Notes: generated from the letters alone by a model not told the origin. A stretch of DNA of 64,000 nt from Ardenticatenaceae bacterium (GCA_020634565.1 JACKBN010000004.1:525355-589354); one strand, 5' to 3'; shown: positions 52,108 to 62,000, counted from the stretch's first letter. A program made the numbers and translations.

Positions 52108-53127
52108 TTAATATTCCAGATGGCTTTCCAGCGTGACCCGCTTGCGGAAAACCCAGTAGCTCCATCCCTGGTAAAGCAGCACCAGCGGCACAAAAATGAG
52201 GGCCACGATGGACATCACCTTTAAGGTGTACGGGCTGGAGGCCGCATTGTAGATGGTCAGGTCGAACTGGCTACCCAGCGAGGAGGGCATGACGCGGGGG
52301 AACAGGCCACCAAACAGAAAGGCGACGGTGCCGACGATTGTCAGTCCTGTGCCGATGAAGGCGCGGCCGTAGCTCTGTCTCCGGATCATCAGTCCTGCTG
52401 CCAGCAGCGCCACAACGGCAACGCCCAGGCCGATGCCCTGGACGAGGTTGAAGCTGTCAAACAGTGTGGTTTGTGTGGTGCTTAGACCCACAAAAAAGAC
52501 GACGGCAATTAAAACCGGCAGCCAGAGGCGGGGTGTCAGCTTTTCAACTCTTTCTCTGATGACGCCTTCGGTTTTTAGTGACAAAAACAGCGCGCCGTGC
52601 AGAATGAAAAGGGAGAGCGTGACGAGCCCGCCCAGCAGGGCAAATGGGTTCAAAAGGGTGAAAAAGGTGCCGGTGTAGGTCATGGTGGCGTCGATGGGAA
52701 CGCCACGGACGATGTTGCCAAAAGCCACGCCCCATAGCAATGCGGGTAAGAAGCTGCCGACGAATACGGCCGTATCCCACGTTTTGCGCCAGGTCGGGTT
52801 CTGATCCTTGCTGCGGAATTCAAAGGCCACGCCGCGTAAAATCAGGGCCAGCAAAATGAGGAACAGGGCTAGATAAAAACCGCTGAACAAAGTGGCGTAC
52901 CAGTTGGGGAAGGCGGCAAAAATCGCGCCACCCGCCGTGAGCAGCCAAACTTCATTCCCGTCCCAATGGGGGCCAATGGTGTTGATGACCACACGCCGCT
53001 CTTGGTCGTTTTTAGCCACAAACGGCAGCAAAATGCCCACGCCGTAATCAAACCCTTCCAGAAAGAAAAACCCGGTAAACAAAACCGCGATCAATAAGAA
53101 CCAAAGTGTGTTTAAATCAAATGTCAT
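52108..53127 (-). CDS. cydB: Cytochrome bd oxidase subunit II
   Basis: 339 residues with nine hydrophobic spans. Typical N-terminus LNTLWFLLIAVLFTGFFFLE with GFDYGVGIL, then GPHWDGNEVWLLTAGGAIFA and FAALPNWYA-like text (AAFPNWYATLFSG). AGGAGATA precedes the start. CydB supports CydA in quinol oxidation; 36 bp separate it from cydA. Confidence 0.97.
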   Translation of the reverse strand: MTFDLNTLWFLLIAVLFTGFFFLEGFDYGVGILLPFVAKNDQERRVVINTIGPHWDGNEVWLLTAGGAIFAAFPNWYATLFSGFYLALFLILLALILRGVAFEFRSKDQNPTWRKTWDTAVFVGSFLPALLWGVAFGNIVRGVPIDATMTYTGTFFTLLNPFALLGGLVTLSLFILHGALFLSLKTEGVIRERVEKLTPRLWLPVLIAVVFFVGLSTTQTTLFDSFNLVQGIGLGVAVVALLAAGLMIRRQSYGRAFIGTGLTIVGTVAFLFGGLFPRVMPSSLGSQFDLTIYNAASSPYTLKVMSIVALIFVPLVLLYQGWSYWVFRKRVTLESHLEY

Positions 53128-53163
53128 TGTCTGTATCTCCTGGCTGCCCGGTGTTGGCCAACC

Positions 53164-54618
53164 CTAGTAAGCAACCTCTAGCTGGCCATCATCCTCATCT
53201 GCTTTGGGCAACGGCAGCAGTTCATCGCCACCTTTGCTGGTTGTGGCATATTTCCACAGCAGGTAAAAGTCTGCCACCATCAGGGCCCCGTAAACGGCCG
53301 TAAACCCAATCAACGAAATCCAGAGGTCGGTTACGGTCAGATTCGGCGAAATCCCTTCCTCAACGCGCATCAGCCCCTGCACAATCCACGGCTGCCGCCC
53401 CAATTCTGTGAGCATCCAGCCGGTGGAGTTGGCCACATAGGGCAGAATGATGGTGAAGGGCAACAGCCGCAGGAACCATTTGGCGTGCGTCAGCTTGCCC
53501 CGCCACCAGAGGAAAAGTCCGAAAACGGAGATGGCACTCATCAAAATGCCAAACCCAACCATCGCCCGGAAGCTCCAGTAGGTCATCCAAATCATAGGCG
53601 GTACGTAATCGGCATCTGGGCCATACACGTCCGCGTACTGCTGTTGGTAATAATGGTTGAGATCGTTGATCCCTGGCACCATGCCAGAAAACTGATCGTA
53701 GGTGAGGAAGCTCAGCAGCGACGGGATACGAATGTTGATTACCGACTCGCGATTGTCTTCATCGCCAATTTGGAAAAAAGAGAGCGAAGCGGGGGACTCG
53801 GTTTCCCACAGCCCTTCAGCCGCTGCCAGCTTCATGGGCTGTTTGTCTACCATAAATTGGCCGCTCAAATGGCCAATAAACATGGTAGACATCACCGCCG
53901 CCAGACCTAGCAGCAAGCCGATGCGCAGTGAACGGGTAAACATTATCTGTTCATCGGCCGTTTTTTGGCGCAGCAGCCGGTAGCCGCTAATGGCAATGAT
54001 GAAAAATCCTGCCGTGGTGATGGCGCTTAGCACCACGTGGGGAAATTGATAGTAGATGTTGCGATTGGTAATGACCGCGCCAAAATCAACCATTTGCGCA
54101 CGGCCGTTTACAATCTCATACCCCACCGGATTTTGCATCCAGCTGTTGGCGATTAGAATCCATAGGCTGGAAATGGTTGTGCCTGCCGCCACCATCCAGA
54201 TCGATAACAGATGCAGCTTTTTGGGCAGCTTGTCCCAGCCAAAAATCCACAGGCCAATGAAAGTGCTTTCCACAAAAAAGGCCATTAATGCTTCGATGGC
54301 CAGTGGCGCACCAAAAATATCGCCTACAAAGCGGGAATATTCAGACCAGCTCATCCCGAACTGGAACTCTTGGACGATGCCGGTGACAACGCCCATGGCA
54401 AAATTAATGAGAAACAGTTTGCCCCAGAACTTTGTCATCCGTTTGTAGTTTTCATCGCCTGTGCGGGCGTAAAAAGTTTGCATGATGGCCACAATGAGTG
54501 CGAGGCCAATGGTCAACGGGACAAAAATGAAGTGATATAAAGTTGTGACGGCAAATTGCAGCCGTGCTAGATCAATAGGTTCCACAGGTTTCACCCCCCG
54601 GTTGTCGTTGTGAAGCAT
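53164..54618 (-). CDS. cydA: Cytochrome bd oxidase subunit I
   Basis: 484 residues. Haem ligand region LARLQFAVTTLYHFIFVPLT (His b595 type), GKLFLINFAMGVVTGIVQEF, IFGAPLAIEALMAFFVESTF and the GRQPW motif (LGRQPWIVQG), the short-Q-loop type. Reduces oxygen to water with quinol at low oxygen. The ATG at 54618 has no Shine-Dalgarno; a GTG 11 codons later (near 54585) follows GGGGGG and matches the usual N-terminus better, so the start is uncertain. First gene of cydABDC. Confidence 0.96.
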   Translation of the reverse strand: MLHNDNRGVKPVEPIDLARLQFAVTTLYHFIFVPLTIGLALIVAIMQTFYARTGDENYKRMTKFWGKLFLINFAMGVVTGIVQEFQFGMSWSEYSRFVGDIFGAPLAIEALMAFFVESTFIGLWIFGWDKLPKKLHLLSIWMVAAGTTISSLWILIANSWMQNPVGYEIVNGRAQMVDFGAVITNRNIYYQFPHVVLSAITTAGFFIIAISGYRLLRQKTADEQIMFTRSLRIGLLLGLAAVMSTMFIGHLSGQFMVDKQPMKLAAAEGLWETESPASLSFFQIGDEDNRESVINIRIPSLLSFLTYDQFSGMVPGINDLNHYYQQQYADVYGPDADYVPPMIWMTYWSFRAMVGFGILMSAISVFGLFLWWRGKLTHAKWFLRLLPFTIILPYVANSTGWMLTELGRQPWIVQGLMRVEEGISPNLTVTDLWISLIGFTAVYGALMVADFYLLWKYATTSKGGDELLPLPKADEDDGQLEVAY

Positions 54619-54644
54619 TTATTAAAGTGGTGAGGAAGTGCAAC

Positions 54645-54688
54645 AGTATAGTAAGCCCATTTTGTCCGATTAGTGACATTTGTCACAA
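54645..54688 (-). promoter_or_regulatory. cydABDC promoter with CRP/FNR- or Rex-like operator
   Basis: On the minus strand, -10 TATACT (54650-54645) has no good -35. The palindrome GTGACATTTGTCAC (54673-54686), read TTGTGACAAATGTCACTA on the minus strand, fits the CRP-type TGTGA-N6-TCACA and, nearly, the Rex-type TTGTGA-N6-TCACAA. Its centre is 41.5 bp upstream of the predicted start (54638), the class II activator position. Confidence 0.6.
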
Positions 54689-54920
54689 TGTTGAGTGATA
54701 AACTCCACAATTGGATTTTTGCGAGCTGCACACCAGAGTAATCGCTTTTGCCAACCTGAATTTGGGGCGGGGAACGGCCGTAAAATTATTAATGAAAAAT
54801 AAGTGGGCATTGAAGCGATAGCCGTGATTGGCATCTTGCTGGTTCTGCCATAATTTAGCCAATTAGGTGGGCTGTTTGGTACAATCGCGGGGCAATTGAT
54901 TGTTGCTGGAGGCTATCTTT

Positions 54921-56843
54921 ATGCGTCACCTCACACTTTTGAGTTTATTATTGTTGCTTTGCCTGGGCGTGCTTGTGGGAACGAGTTCACGCATGCCAAT
55001 GGTAGCCGCCGCGGCATCGGAGCCTGAATTGGGGCTGGAATCGCTGCGGGTGGAGCGGGTGAGTTTACAACCGCTGCCGGAAGCGCCGGTTATTGCCAAT
55101 GTCGCGGCTGATAGCTGCGGCAATGCCACGGTGGTGTCGTTGAGCGAGTCTGGCGTGGGGGAATCTACCATAGTCAACGACATGACGGAAGGAGCGGAAG
55201 ATCCGTTGCTAACCTGTGCCTGGGGTGGCGCACGCAAAGGGTATCGTACGGTTTGGTATGAGTTTACACCTTCCAGCAACGGCCGTGTTACTATCGACAC
55301 CTCCAACAACTTTAACCCCAACAGCTACGACACCATTCTGGCTGTGTACACGGGCACTTGTGCTGCGCTAAGCATGGTGGCCTGTAACGACGATTACCAG
55401 GGTTTTGCTTCACGCGTCACCTTTAACGTTTCCCAAAATGTGACCTACTTTGTCGAAGTGGCGGATTGGAACGCCGGGGAACCGGGTACGTTAGAGCTAG
55501 ACATCTTTTTTCTTCTCGATCCCATTCCCTCCAAGTGGATTGCGTTAAATGCCCAGGCACCGGCTCGGACGCGCCATGCCTCGGTGAAGGTTGGCGGTCA
55601 AATTTATGTGGTAGGGGGCCAAACCAATGCAGTCGGTACCCCGGTGCTCAGCAGCACGATTCAGCGCTATGCGCCAGGAACGGATACCTGGACTACCTTG
55701 CCGAGCAACATGCCCGGTGCACCGCTCACCGATATTACGGCCGCTTATTGGAACGGCCGTATCTACATCCCCGGTGGCTACGACGGCAATGGCATTGTGG
55801 GCACCCATAACGTCTACAACGTCGCCGCTGGTGTGTGGGAACCAGCGGCGCAATCACCGCCAGTGCCTGTTGCCTGGGCCCAGGCTGTGGTGCCTGCCGA
55901 TCAGGGTGGCTATTACCTCGTGGGCGGCATTAGCAATACGAATTTCCTGACAAACACGGCAACCGTGGAAAATGATGTCTCGTTTTTTAACGGTACTTGG
56001 AACCCTGGTATTCCGGACATGGCTGTGCCGCGTTATGGGCATACGGCCGTATGGGCCAATAACGGCATCTACGTGGTAGGCGGCATTGATGATAACCTTA
56101 ATTTGCTGCCGGGCGGCGAATATTATCAGCCAGCGGGCAACGGCCAGTGGGACCCCCTTCCGCCCATGAATGTCGCTCGATACGGCGCGGCCAGTGCGGT
56201 GGCCCCAGATGGCAAATGGTACGTCTTTGGTGGCTTGGGTAGCGATGGTAGAGCTGTGTCCGAAGTGGAGGTGTTGGACCCTAAAAATCCAGGGGCTGGC
56301 TGGAAGCTGCTAGATGTCACCTTTGATCTGGGTGACAACGGCGAACATCGTGCCCGCGCTTTTCCTGAAGGACAGTTCATTGGCAATTACCTGTACGCCA
56401 TCGGGGGGCACGATACCGATACTTACTTTGTAACGCCCGTCGTGCAGCGGCTGCTGGCTTTGGGTGAAGCCAATTATCTGCCAGTGGTGATGGATGGCAG
56501 CGCCAATCCATTTAATGATAACTTTGGCGTAGCCCAGGGAATTCAATTCAACGCGGCGCAAATCCATCAATTTAACGACTCGTTTGACTTTTTTGATGCC
56601 TTCTACTTTGATCAGCCCAACACCAGTATTGTCACCGTGCGGTTAAGCCAGATTCCCACCGGCAGCAATTATGACCTGACGGTATATGATGCCAATAAGA
56701 GCGTGCGGGGGAGCAGTACGCAGGTGGGAAGCCTGAGCGAAGCAACGACGCTGCTGCTGCCGCCGGGTCGCTACTACATCATGGTGGAGCGCATCTTTGG
56801 CCAGTCAGATGGCTCCAATTACCGTCTCATTGTGGAAAAATAG
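54921..56843 (+). CDS. Secreted Kelch-repeat protein with PPC-like domains
   Basis: 640 residues from ATG at 54921 (GGAGG 8 nt upstream). Signal peptide LTLLSLLLLLCLGVLVG. Residues ~85-190 resemble a pre-peptidase C-terminal-like domain (DTILAVYTGTC, VACNDDY). Five or six Kelch repeats follow (RHASVKVGGQIYVVGGQTN, YGHTAVWANNGIYVVGGID, YGAASAVAPDGKWYVFGG). The motif ANYLPVVMDGS then separates a second PPC-like domain (SNYDLTVYDANKSVRG...GRYYIMVER). Extracellular binding protein; ligand unknown. Confidence 0.85.
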   Translation: MRHLTLLSLLLLLCLGVLVGTSSRMPMVAAAASEPELGLESLRVERVSLQPLPEAPVIANVAADSCGNATVVSLSESGVGESTIVNDMTEGAEDPLLTCAWGGARKGYRTVWYEFTPSSNGRVTIDTSNNFNPNSYDTILAVYTGTCAALSMVACNDDYQGFASRVTFNVSQNVTYFVEVADWNAGEPGTLELDIFFLLDPIPSKWIALNAQAPARTRHASVKVGGQIYVVGGQTNAVGTPVLSSTIQRYAPGTDTWTTLPSNMPGAPLTDITAAYWNGRIYIPGGYDGNGIVGTHNVYNVAAGVWEPAAQSPPVPVAWAQAVVPADQGGYYLVGGISNTNFLTNTATVENDVSFFNGTWNPGIPDMAVPRYGHTAVWANNGIYVVGGIDDNLNLLPGGEYYQPAGNGQWDPLPPMNVARYGAASAVAPDGKWYVFGGLGSDGRAVSEVEVLDPKNPGAGWKLLDVTFDLGDNGEHRARAFPEGQFIGNYLYAIGGHDTDTYFVTPVVQRLLALGEANYLPVVMDGSANPFNDNFGVAQGIQFNAAQIHQFNDSFDFFDAFYFDQPNTSIVTVRLSQIPTGSNYDLTVYDANKSVRGSSTQVGSLSEATTLLLPPGRYYIMVERIFGQSDGSNYRLIVEK

Positions 56844-56858
56844 GTTTGGGCCATGGAA

Positions 56859-56902
56859 CACACAGAGGCAAACGAGGAAATTTTTATATCCTCTGCGTTC
56901 CT
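56859..56902. repeat. Inverted repeat CAGAGG family between the Kelch gene and sbcD
   Basis: CACACAGAGGCAAACGAGGA pairs with TCCTCTGCGTTCCT across an AT-rich loop (core CAGAGG/CCTCTG). Same family as the repeat inside dinB. Confidence 0.6.
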
Positions 56903-56928
56903 AGGGCAAAAATATCTCCAGGTAAACT

Positions 56929-58182
56929 ATGACTACAACTCAACCCGTTCGTTTGCTTCATTTTGCTGATGCGCATATTGATATTGCCAATTACGGCCGT
57001 CACGATCCCGAAAGCGGCCTGCCTTACCGCGTGATGGATTTCTTGAATGCGCTGGACCAGATTGTGGATGCGGCCATTGAAGAAAAAGTGGACCTGGTCA
57101 TCTTTGCTGGGGACGCTTATAAAGATCGCAACCCGCAGCCCACATTCCAGCGTGCCTGGGGCAAACGCATGATGCGCCTATCGGCGGCGGGCATTCCCAC
57201 GCTGCTGCTGGTGGGCAACCACGATGTTTCTCCGGCGGTAGGCCGTGCCCATACCCTGCATGAATTTAGCACGCTCGATGTGCCCTACATTCACGTGGCG
57301 GATGGCTTGAAACTGTGGCAGCCAGAAGAGCTCGGCGTGCCCGTACAGGTTATTTCCGTACCCTGGCTGTCGCGCAGCATGCTGGTGGGGCGGGTGGAAA
57401 CAATGGGGCGCACCGTTGAGGATATCTACCAGCAGTTGGAAGAGCTGGTCAGCGATCGAGTGTCTAAGCTCATTGAGCAGGCTGATCCGGACATTCCGCT
57501 GATTTTGACGGCACATGCCAGCGTGAGCGGGGCCAAGTTTGGCAGTGAGCGGGCAGTGATGCTGGGGCATGAGCTGGTGCTTAGCGGGGGCATGGTCAAC
57601 CATCCCAAGCTGGATTACGTGGCCTTGGGGCACATCCACAAACCGCAGGTGCTGTCTGGCCAGGACAGCCATCCGCCCATTGTGTACCCTGGCTCCATTG
57701 AACGGATTGATTTTGGTGAGAAAGAGGACAAGCGGTTTGTGCTGGCTGAGGTGGGCAAGGGCGAAACGCATTGGGAATTCCGCATGCTCAAAACGCGCCG
57801 CTTCATTGATCCAGACCCGATTACGCCGCGCACGGAGCATTTTATGGAAGATATTCTCAGCCAGCTTCCTGCTGTTGAAGACGTAACCGACGCTATCTGC
57901 CGGGTGCGCCTGACATTTTCGCGGGATGATGAGCCTTTGCTGGATGAGCGAGTGATTTTGGAGCATTTCAAGGATGCGTTTGATGTGAAGGTACAGAAGC
58001 ATTACCTGAGCAATAAACGCTCTCGGCTGGGCGATGCGGCAGGGGTGGAAGCAATGACGCCGCTGGAACTGCTGGAAACGTACTGGGTGAGTGAGGAAAT
58101 GGACAGCGAGGAAGTGGATGTGCTGCTGGGCCTGGCGAAAGAGGTGCTGGCGGATGAGATTGATGACACGGTGACGGGGTGA
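56929..58182 (+). CDS. sbcD: Exonuclease subunit SbcD
   Basis: 417 residues. Mre11-type phosphoesterase motifs: LLHFADAHIDI (Asp14, His16), LVIFAGDAYKDRNP, LLVGNHDV, ILTAHASV and ALGHIHKPQVL. The C-terminal ~130 residues form the capping region. With SbcC it makes the Mre11-Rad50 type nuclease that opens hairpins and blocked DNA ends, of special interest in a genome this rich in palindromes. 54 bp separate it from sbcC. Confidence 0.95.
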   Translation: MTTTQPVRLLHFADAHIDIANYGRHDPESGLPYRVMDFLNALDQIVDAAIEEKVDLVIFAGDAYKDRNPQPTFQRAWGKRMMRLSAAGIPTLLLVGNHDVSPAVGRAHTLHEFSTLDVPYIHVADGLKLWQPEELGVPVQVISVPWLSRSMLVGRVETMGRTVEDIYQQLEELVSDRVSKLIEQADPDIPLILTAHASVSGAKFGSERAVMLGHELVLSGGMVNHPKLDYVALGHIHKPQVLSGQDSHPPIVYPGSIERIDFGEKEDKRFVLAEVGKGETHWEFRMLKTRRFIDPDPITPRTEHFMEDILSQLPAVEDVTDAICRVRLTFSRDDEPLLDERVILEHFKDAFDVKVQKHYLSNKRSRLGDAAGVEAMTPLELLETYWVSEEMDSEEVDVLLGLAKEVLADEIDDTVTG

Positions 58183-58236
58183 TAAGGTGAACGGGTGAAT
58201 GACTCAATTGCCCATTTGCTTTAGCGATAGATTTTT

Positions 58237-61215
58237 ATGATTCCAACAAAATTAGAAATTTCGAACTTTTTATCTTACCGGGAAACGGCCGTTCTCCAAT
58301 TCGACGGCATTCATCTGGCCTGTATCTCCGGGGCGAACGGGGCGGGCAAATCCTCCATTTTGGATAGCATCACCTGGGCACTGTTTGGCCAGAGCCGCAG
58401 CCGCAGCGATGATGATTTGGTGAACCGCCTCTCGGTGATTGATGACAAAGCGGCTGAGGTCAGCCTGGAATTTGAGCTGGAAGGCACGCTGTACAAAGTG
58501 ACCCGCAGCAAACGGCGCGGCAAAACCACCCAGCTCGATCTGCAAATTGGGGCGGGTGACGGCACCTGGAAAACCCTCACCGAAGGTAAGCTGCGCGACA
58601 CGCAGGAGGCCATCGAGGCGCTGCTGCGCATGAACTACGATACGTTCATCAATGCCAGTTTTTTGCTGCAAGGTAAGGCGGATGAATTTACGACTAAAAC
58701 CCCCAACCGGCGCAAAGAGATTTTGGCTGATTTGCTGGGCGTGAGCGTTTGGGAGCAGTATCGGGAGCTGGCGGCCAACCGGCGCAAGCAGGAGGAGTCG
58801 CAGCTGGCGCTGCTGGATGCCCACATTGCCGAAATTGAAGAGGAGCTGGGCCAGGAAGAAGTGCGGCAAACGGCCGTTGCTGAAGCCCAAAGTGCTCTCG
58901 ACAGCATCACCGAACGTTTGAAAGACAAAGAAACGCTTTTACAGCAGCTGCGCCGGGCCGAAACGGCCGTACAGCAGCACAAACAGCTCGTCGAAACGTT
59001 GGCTACCAACCGGAACCGCGGCAAGGCGCAGCTAGAAAGTTTGCAGCGCAGCCAAAGCCAGCGCCAGCAGGAGCGAGATGGTTACGCTGCAATTTTAGAT
59101 AATGCGGAAGCTATCAACACACAATACAAAGCGTGGCAGGACGCCGATGCGCGTTTTCAGGGTTGGCAGGAGCGGGCGGATGCGTTTAACCAGTTGGAGC
59201 AGCGCAAACGGCCGTATGAACTCACTATCGCCGAAGAAAAATCTCGGTTGACGCAGCAGTTGGCCGCCTTGGAAACGCAGGCAGAGCGAGCCGCAGCGGC
59301 GGCTGATGAACAGCAGGGGTTGGAAACGGCGTTGGCCACAACACGGGCAGCGCTGGCTGAGCTGGAAACAAAGCTGACGGCGCTTAACAAGCAGGAAGCG
59401 GAATGGCATGAGCTGCGCACGGAGCTGCAAAAGCAGGAAAGCGAACGTGAGGCCCAAACGCGCGAGCTGAACCGTCTGCAAAATCAGGCCCGGCGTATGG
59501 CCACGCTGCGCGAAGAGGAAACGGCCGTTTCGCAAAATCTGCAAACGGCGCAGCAGCAAATTACCCAACTCACGGCCCAATTGGCGGAATTGAGCCAGCA
59601 GGAACAGGTGCACAGCAGCGCTACGGCGGAGAAAGTGGGATTGGAAAGCAGCCAGCCTGCACTCAAAGAGCAAATGAACCGCCTCAAGACGCGGATTGAG
59701 CAGCTAGAGGTGGAAACGGGCGGTAGCTGTCCCCTGTGCGGTCAAGAACTCACGGCCGAGCACCGGGTGCAGGTGGTTACCGAACTGCGCGCCGAGGGCA
59801 AAGGTATGGGCGATCGCTATCGGGCGAATACGCAAACCATCGAAACGCTGACCAGCCAGATTGCCGAGCTGAGCCGCGCCCTGGGTCAGCGAGCGCAGCT
59901 GGAAAAATCGTTGCAAACGCAGCAGCAGCGGCAGGCGCAAGCGCAGGCCCGGCTGGATGAAATTGGCCAGTCGTTGGCCGAATGGGAAGCGGGCGAGGCG
60001 GTGCAGCTGGCTGCGTTGGAGGTCACGCTGGCTGAGGATAATCTGGCTGCGCTGCGGCAGCAGGTGGTTGCCTTGGGAACGGCCGTTCAAGCCAAACCGG
60101 CTCTGGAGAATGAGCGCCGCCAGCAGGAACAGCAGCTGGCTAATGATGAGGCGCGTCTGGCCGAACTGAATCGCTTCATGACGGATTGGGCCGAATCGGG
60201 GCAGGAACAGTTGGTCACGGTGCGGCAGCAGTTGGAAAGCAACGATTTTGCCGCCGAGGCGCGGGTGGCGCTGGCGGGGCTGAATGCCGAGCTGGCCGAA
60301 TTGGGGTACGAGGCTGAGGCGCACGCTGAAGCGCGCACGGCGCGGCAGGAATTGGCGGAGGTGCCGGAACAGTACCAGCAGCTTAAGCAGGCGGAAGCGG
60401 CCGTTAAGCCGCTGGAGGATGCTCTGGCGGAAGGCAGCAAGCGCATTGCCGAACAGGAAGAATCGCTGGCGGAATTGACGAAGCAGCATGAAACGGCCGT
60501 TGCCGATCTGGAAAAAATGACGGCCGATGGGGGCGATTTGCGCGGCGTGGAGCGGGAAGTTTTTGATCTGCGTGAGGAGCAGATTGTGGCCAACCAGAAG
60601 GTGGCTGTGGCTCAAAATCGTCTGGAGATTTTAGGCGACCAGCGCCAGCGGCAGAAAGAGTTAGGCGCAAAGCGTACGGCCGTTACCCAACAAATTCAGC
60701 GGTTAAAGCTGTTGGAAAAGGCGTGCGGCAAAAGTGGGGTTCAGGCGCTGCTCATCGAGCAAGCCCTGCCTGAAATTGAGGAGCGGGCCAACGAACTGCT
60801 GGATCGCCTCACTGGCGGCGAGATGCGCGTCTCGTTTGAGACGCAGCGCAAGCTCAAGAGCCGGGATGCACTGGCGGAAACGCTGGATATTCATATTCGG
60901 GACAATGCGGGGGAACGGCCGTATGACAATTACAGCGGTGGGGAGCAATTCCGGGTTAATTTTGCCATCCGGCTGGCGCTATCCCAACTGCTGGCCAAGC
61001 GGGCTGGGGCACGGCTGCAAACCCTGGTGATTGATGAGGGATTTGGCAGCCAGGATCCAAACGGCCGTCAGCGCCTCATCGAAGCCATTAACACCATCCA
61101 GGATGATTTCCAACGCATTCTGGTGATTACCCACATTGATGAACTGCGGGATGCTTTTCCCAATCGTATTGAGGTGAGCAAAACGGCCGTTGGTTCGCAA
61201 ATCACGATTGTTTAG
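58237..61215 (+). CDS. sbcC: Exonuclease subunit SbcC (Rad50-like ATPase)
   Basis: 992 residues. Walker A SGANGAGKSSILDSI at residues ~31-45, a long coiled coil, the zinc hook GGSCPLCGQEL (Cys498, Cys501), the second coiled coil, signature NYSGGEQFRVNFAIRLALS, and Walker B TLVIDEGFGSQDP. Full length. It carries about eleven ACGGCCGT octamers, read in all three frames (TAV, NGR, RPY), with no disturbance of the coiled coil. It works with SbcD on DNA hairpins and double-strand ends. Confidence 0.96.
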   Translation: MIPTKLEISNFLSYRETAVLQFDGIHLACISGANGAGKSSILDSITWALFGQSRSRSDDDLVNRLSVIDDKAAEVSLEFELEGTLYKVTRSKRRGKTTQLDLQIGAGDGTWKTLTEGKLRDTQEAIEALLRMNYDTFINASFLLQGKADEFTTKTPNRRKEILADLLGVSVWEQYRELAANRRKQEESQLALLDAHIAEIEEELGQEEVRQTAVAEAQSALDSITERLKDKETLLQQLRRAETAVQQHKQLVETLATNRNRGKAQLESLQRSQSQRQQERDGYAAILDNAEAINTQYKAWQDADARFQGWQERADAFNQLEQRKRPYELTIAEEKSRLTQQLAALETQAERAAAAADEQQGLETALATTRAALAELETKLTALNKQEAEWHELRTELQKQESEREAQTRELNRLQNQARRMATLREEETAVSQNLQTAQQQITQLTAQLAELSQQEQVHSSATAEKVGLESSQPALKEQMNRLKTRIEQLEVETGGSCPLCGQELTAEHRVQVVTELRAEGKGMGDRYRANTQTIETLTSQIAELSRALGQRAQLEKSLQTQQQRQAQAQARLDEIGQSLAEWEAGEAVQLAALEVTLAEDNLAALRQQVVALGTAVQAKPALENERRQQEQQLANDEARLAELNRFMTDWAESGQEQLVTVRQQLESNDFAAEARVALAGLNAELAELGYEAEAHAEARTARQELAEVPEQYQQLKQAEAAVKPLEDALAEGSKRIAEQEESLAELTKQHETAVADLEKMTADGGDLRGVEREVFDLREEQIVANQKVAVAQNRLEILGDQRQRQKELGAKRTAVTQQIQRLKLLEKACGKSGVQALLIEQALPEIEERANELLDRLTGGEMRVSFETQRKLKSRDALAETLDIHIRDNAGERPYDNYSGGEQFRVNFAIRLALSQLLAKRAGARLQTLVIDEGFGSQDPNGRQRLIEAINTIQDDFQRILVITHIDELRDAFPNRIEVSKTAVGSQITIV

Positions 61216-61479
61216 GTGCAGTTTTCCTGTGTACTGGATGAAAATCTAGCCAGAAATAGCGTCGATATGGTTGAAGGGGGTGGAATCTCGATCATTATTT
61301 TGTATAATGAAATTATTCCATCGCACAAAATGACTGCTCGTTCGCAGCCACTCGTGAATTTTCGCTCACGCGATCATCACCAAAGCCGTCGTTCATATAG
61401 ATAACTTGTTATTTTTCTTTTGTATATTGAGAACAGTAGCCAATAATGGCTGGTTGACGGTTCTTTGTGAGGCACAATT

Positions 61480-61851
61480 ATGGGGTACGAAGTTTTAGTT
61501 GTAGATGATGATCCGATGAAGCGACAGCTTCTGCGTTTGATCTTAGAGCGGGCAGGTTTTGGTGTGGCAGAGGCAGCCGATGGGGCCGAAGCGTTGTTAT
61601 CGCTGGACAGTAAGTTACCGGATTTAATGACGCTGGATGTGATGATGCCCCAAATGGACGGCTTTGCCGTTTGTGAACGCATTCGGCAGAATCCTAAAAC
61701 GGCCGAATTACCCATCATCATGGTCAGCGCCCGGGCTGATAGCAGCAGTATTCGTGAGGGTTTGGCGGCAGGCGCGAACCGTTATCTGCCTCAACCAGTC
61801 ATGCCAGATAAGCTACTCAAGACGGTGAATGAATTACTGCCACCCGAATAG
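61480..61851 (+). CDS. Stand-alone receiver domain lacking the conserved lysine
   Basis: 123 residues. VLVVDDDPMKRQLLRLILER and phosphoacceptor Asp53 (TLDVMMPQMDGF) are kept, as is IIMVSARAD. The switch motif normally TKP reads YLPQPVMP: Thr/Pro and Lys/Gln (Gln105). Loss of this Lys usually impairs phosphorylation-dependent switching. GAGG precedes the ATG. The 264-bp upstream gap contains TATAAT at 61303-61308 without a good -35. Confidence 0.9.
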   Translation: MGYEVLVVDDDPMKRQLLRLILERAGFGVAEAADGAEALLSLDSKLPDLMTLDVMMPQMDGFAVCERIRQNPKTAELPIIMVSARADSSSIREGLAAGANRYLPQPVMPDKLLKTVNELLPPE

Positions 61852-62000
61852 GGTAGGTGTCCATTCGTGAGTAAGTAATCCAATAGTCGCAGCAACCAAA
61901 GTTATTGTCAGGTTAAATCTGCTGTTTTATTGCCAAGCGGTCATGGGAAATTGTTGTTGCCCTCTTTAACCAACACGCTTAAACTTCATCGCAGTAAGTT

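Noticed and set aside
59704..60615. 303-codon minus-strand frame opposite sbcC
   Set aside because: Shadow of the Gln/Glu/Ala-rich coiled coil; low complexity and no start signal.
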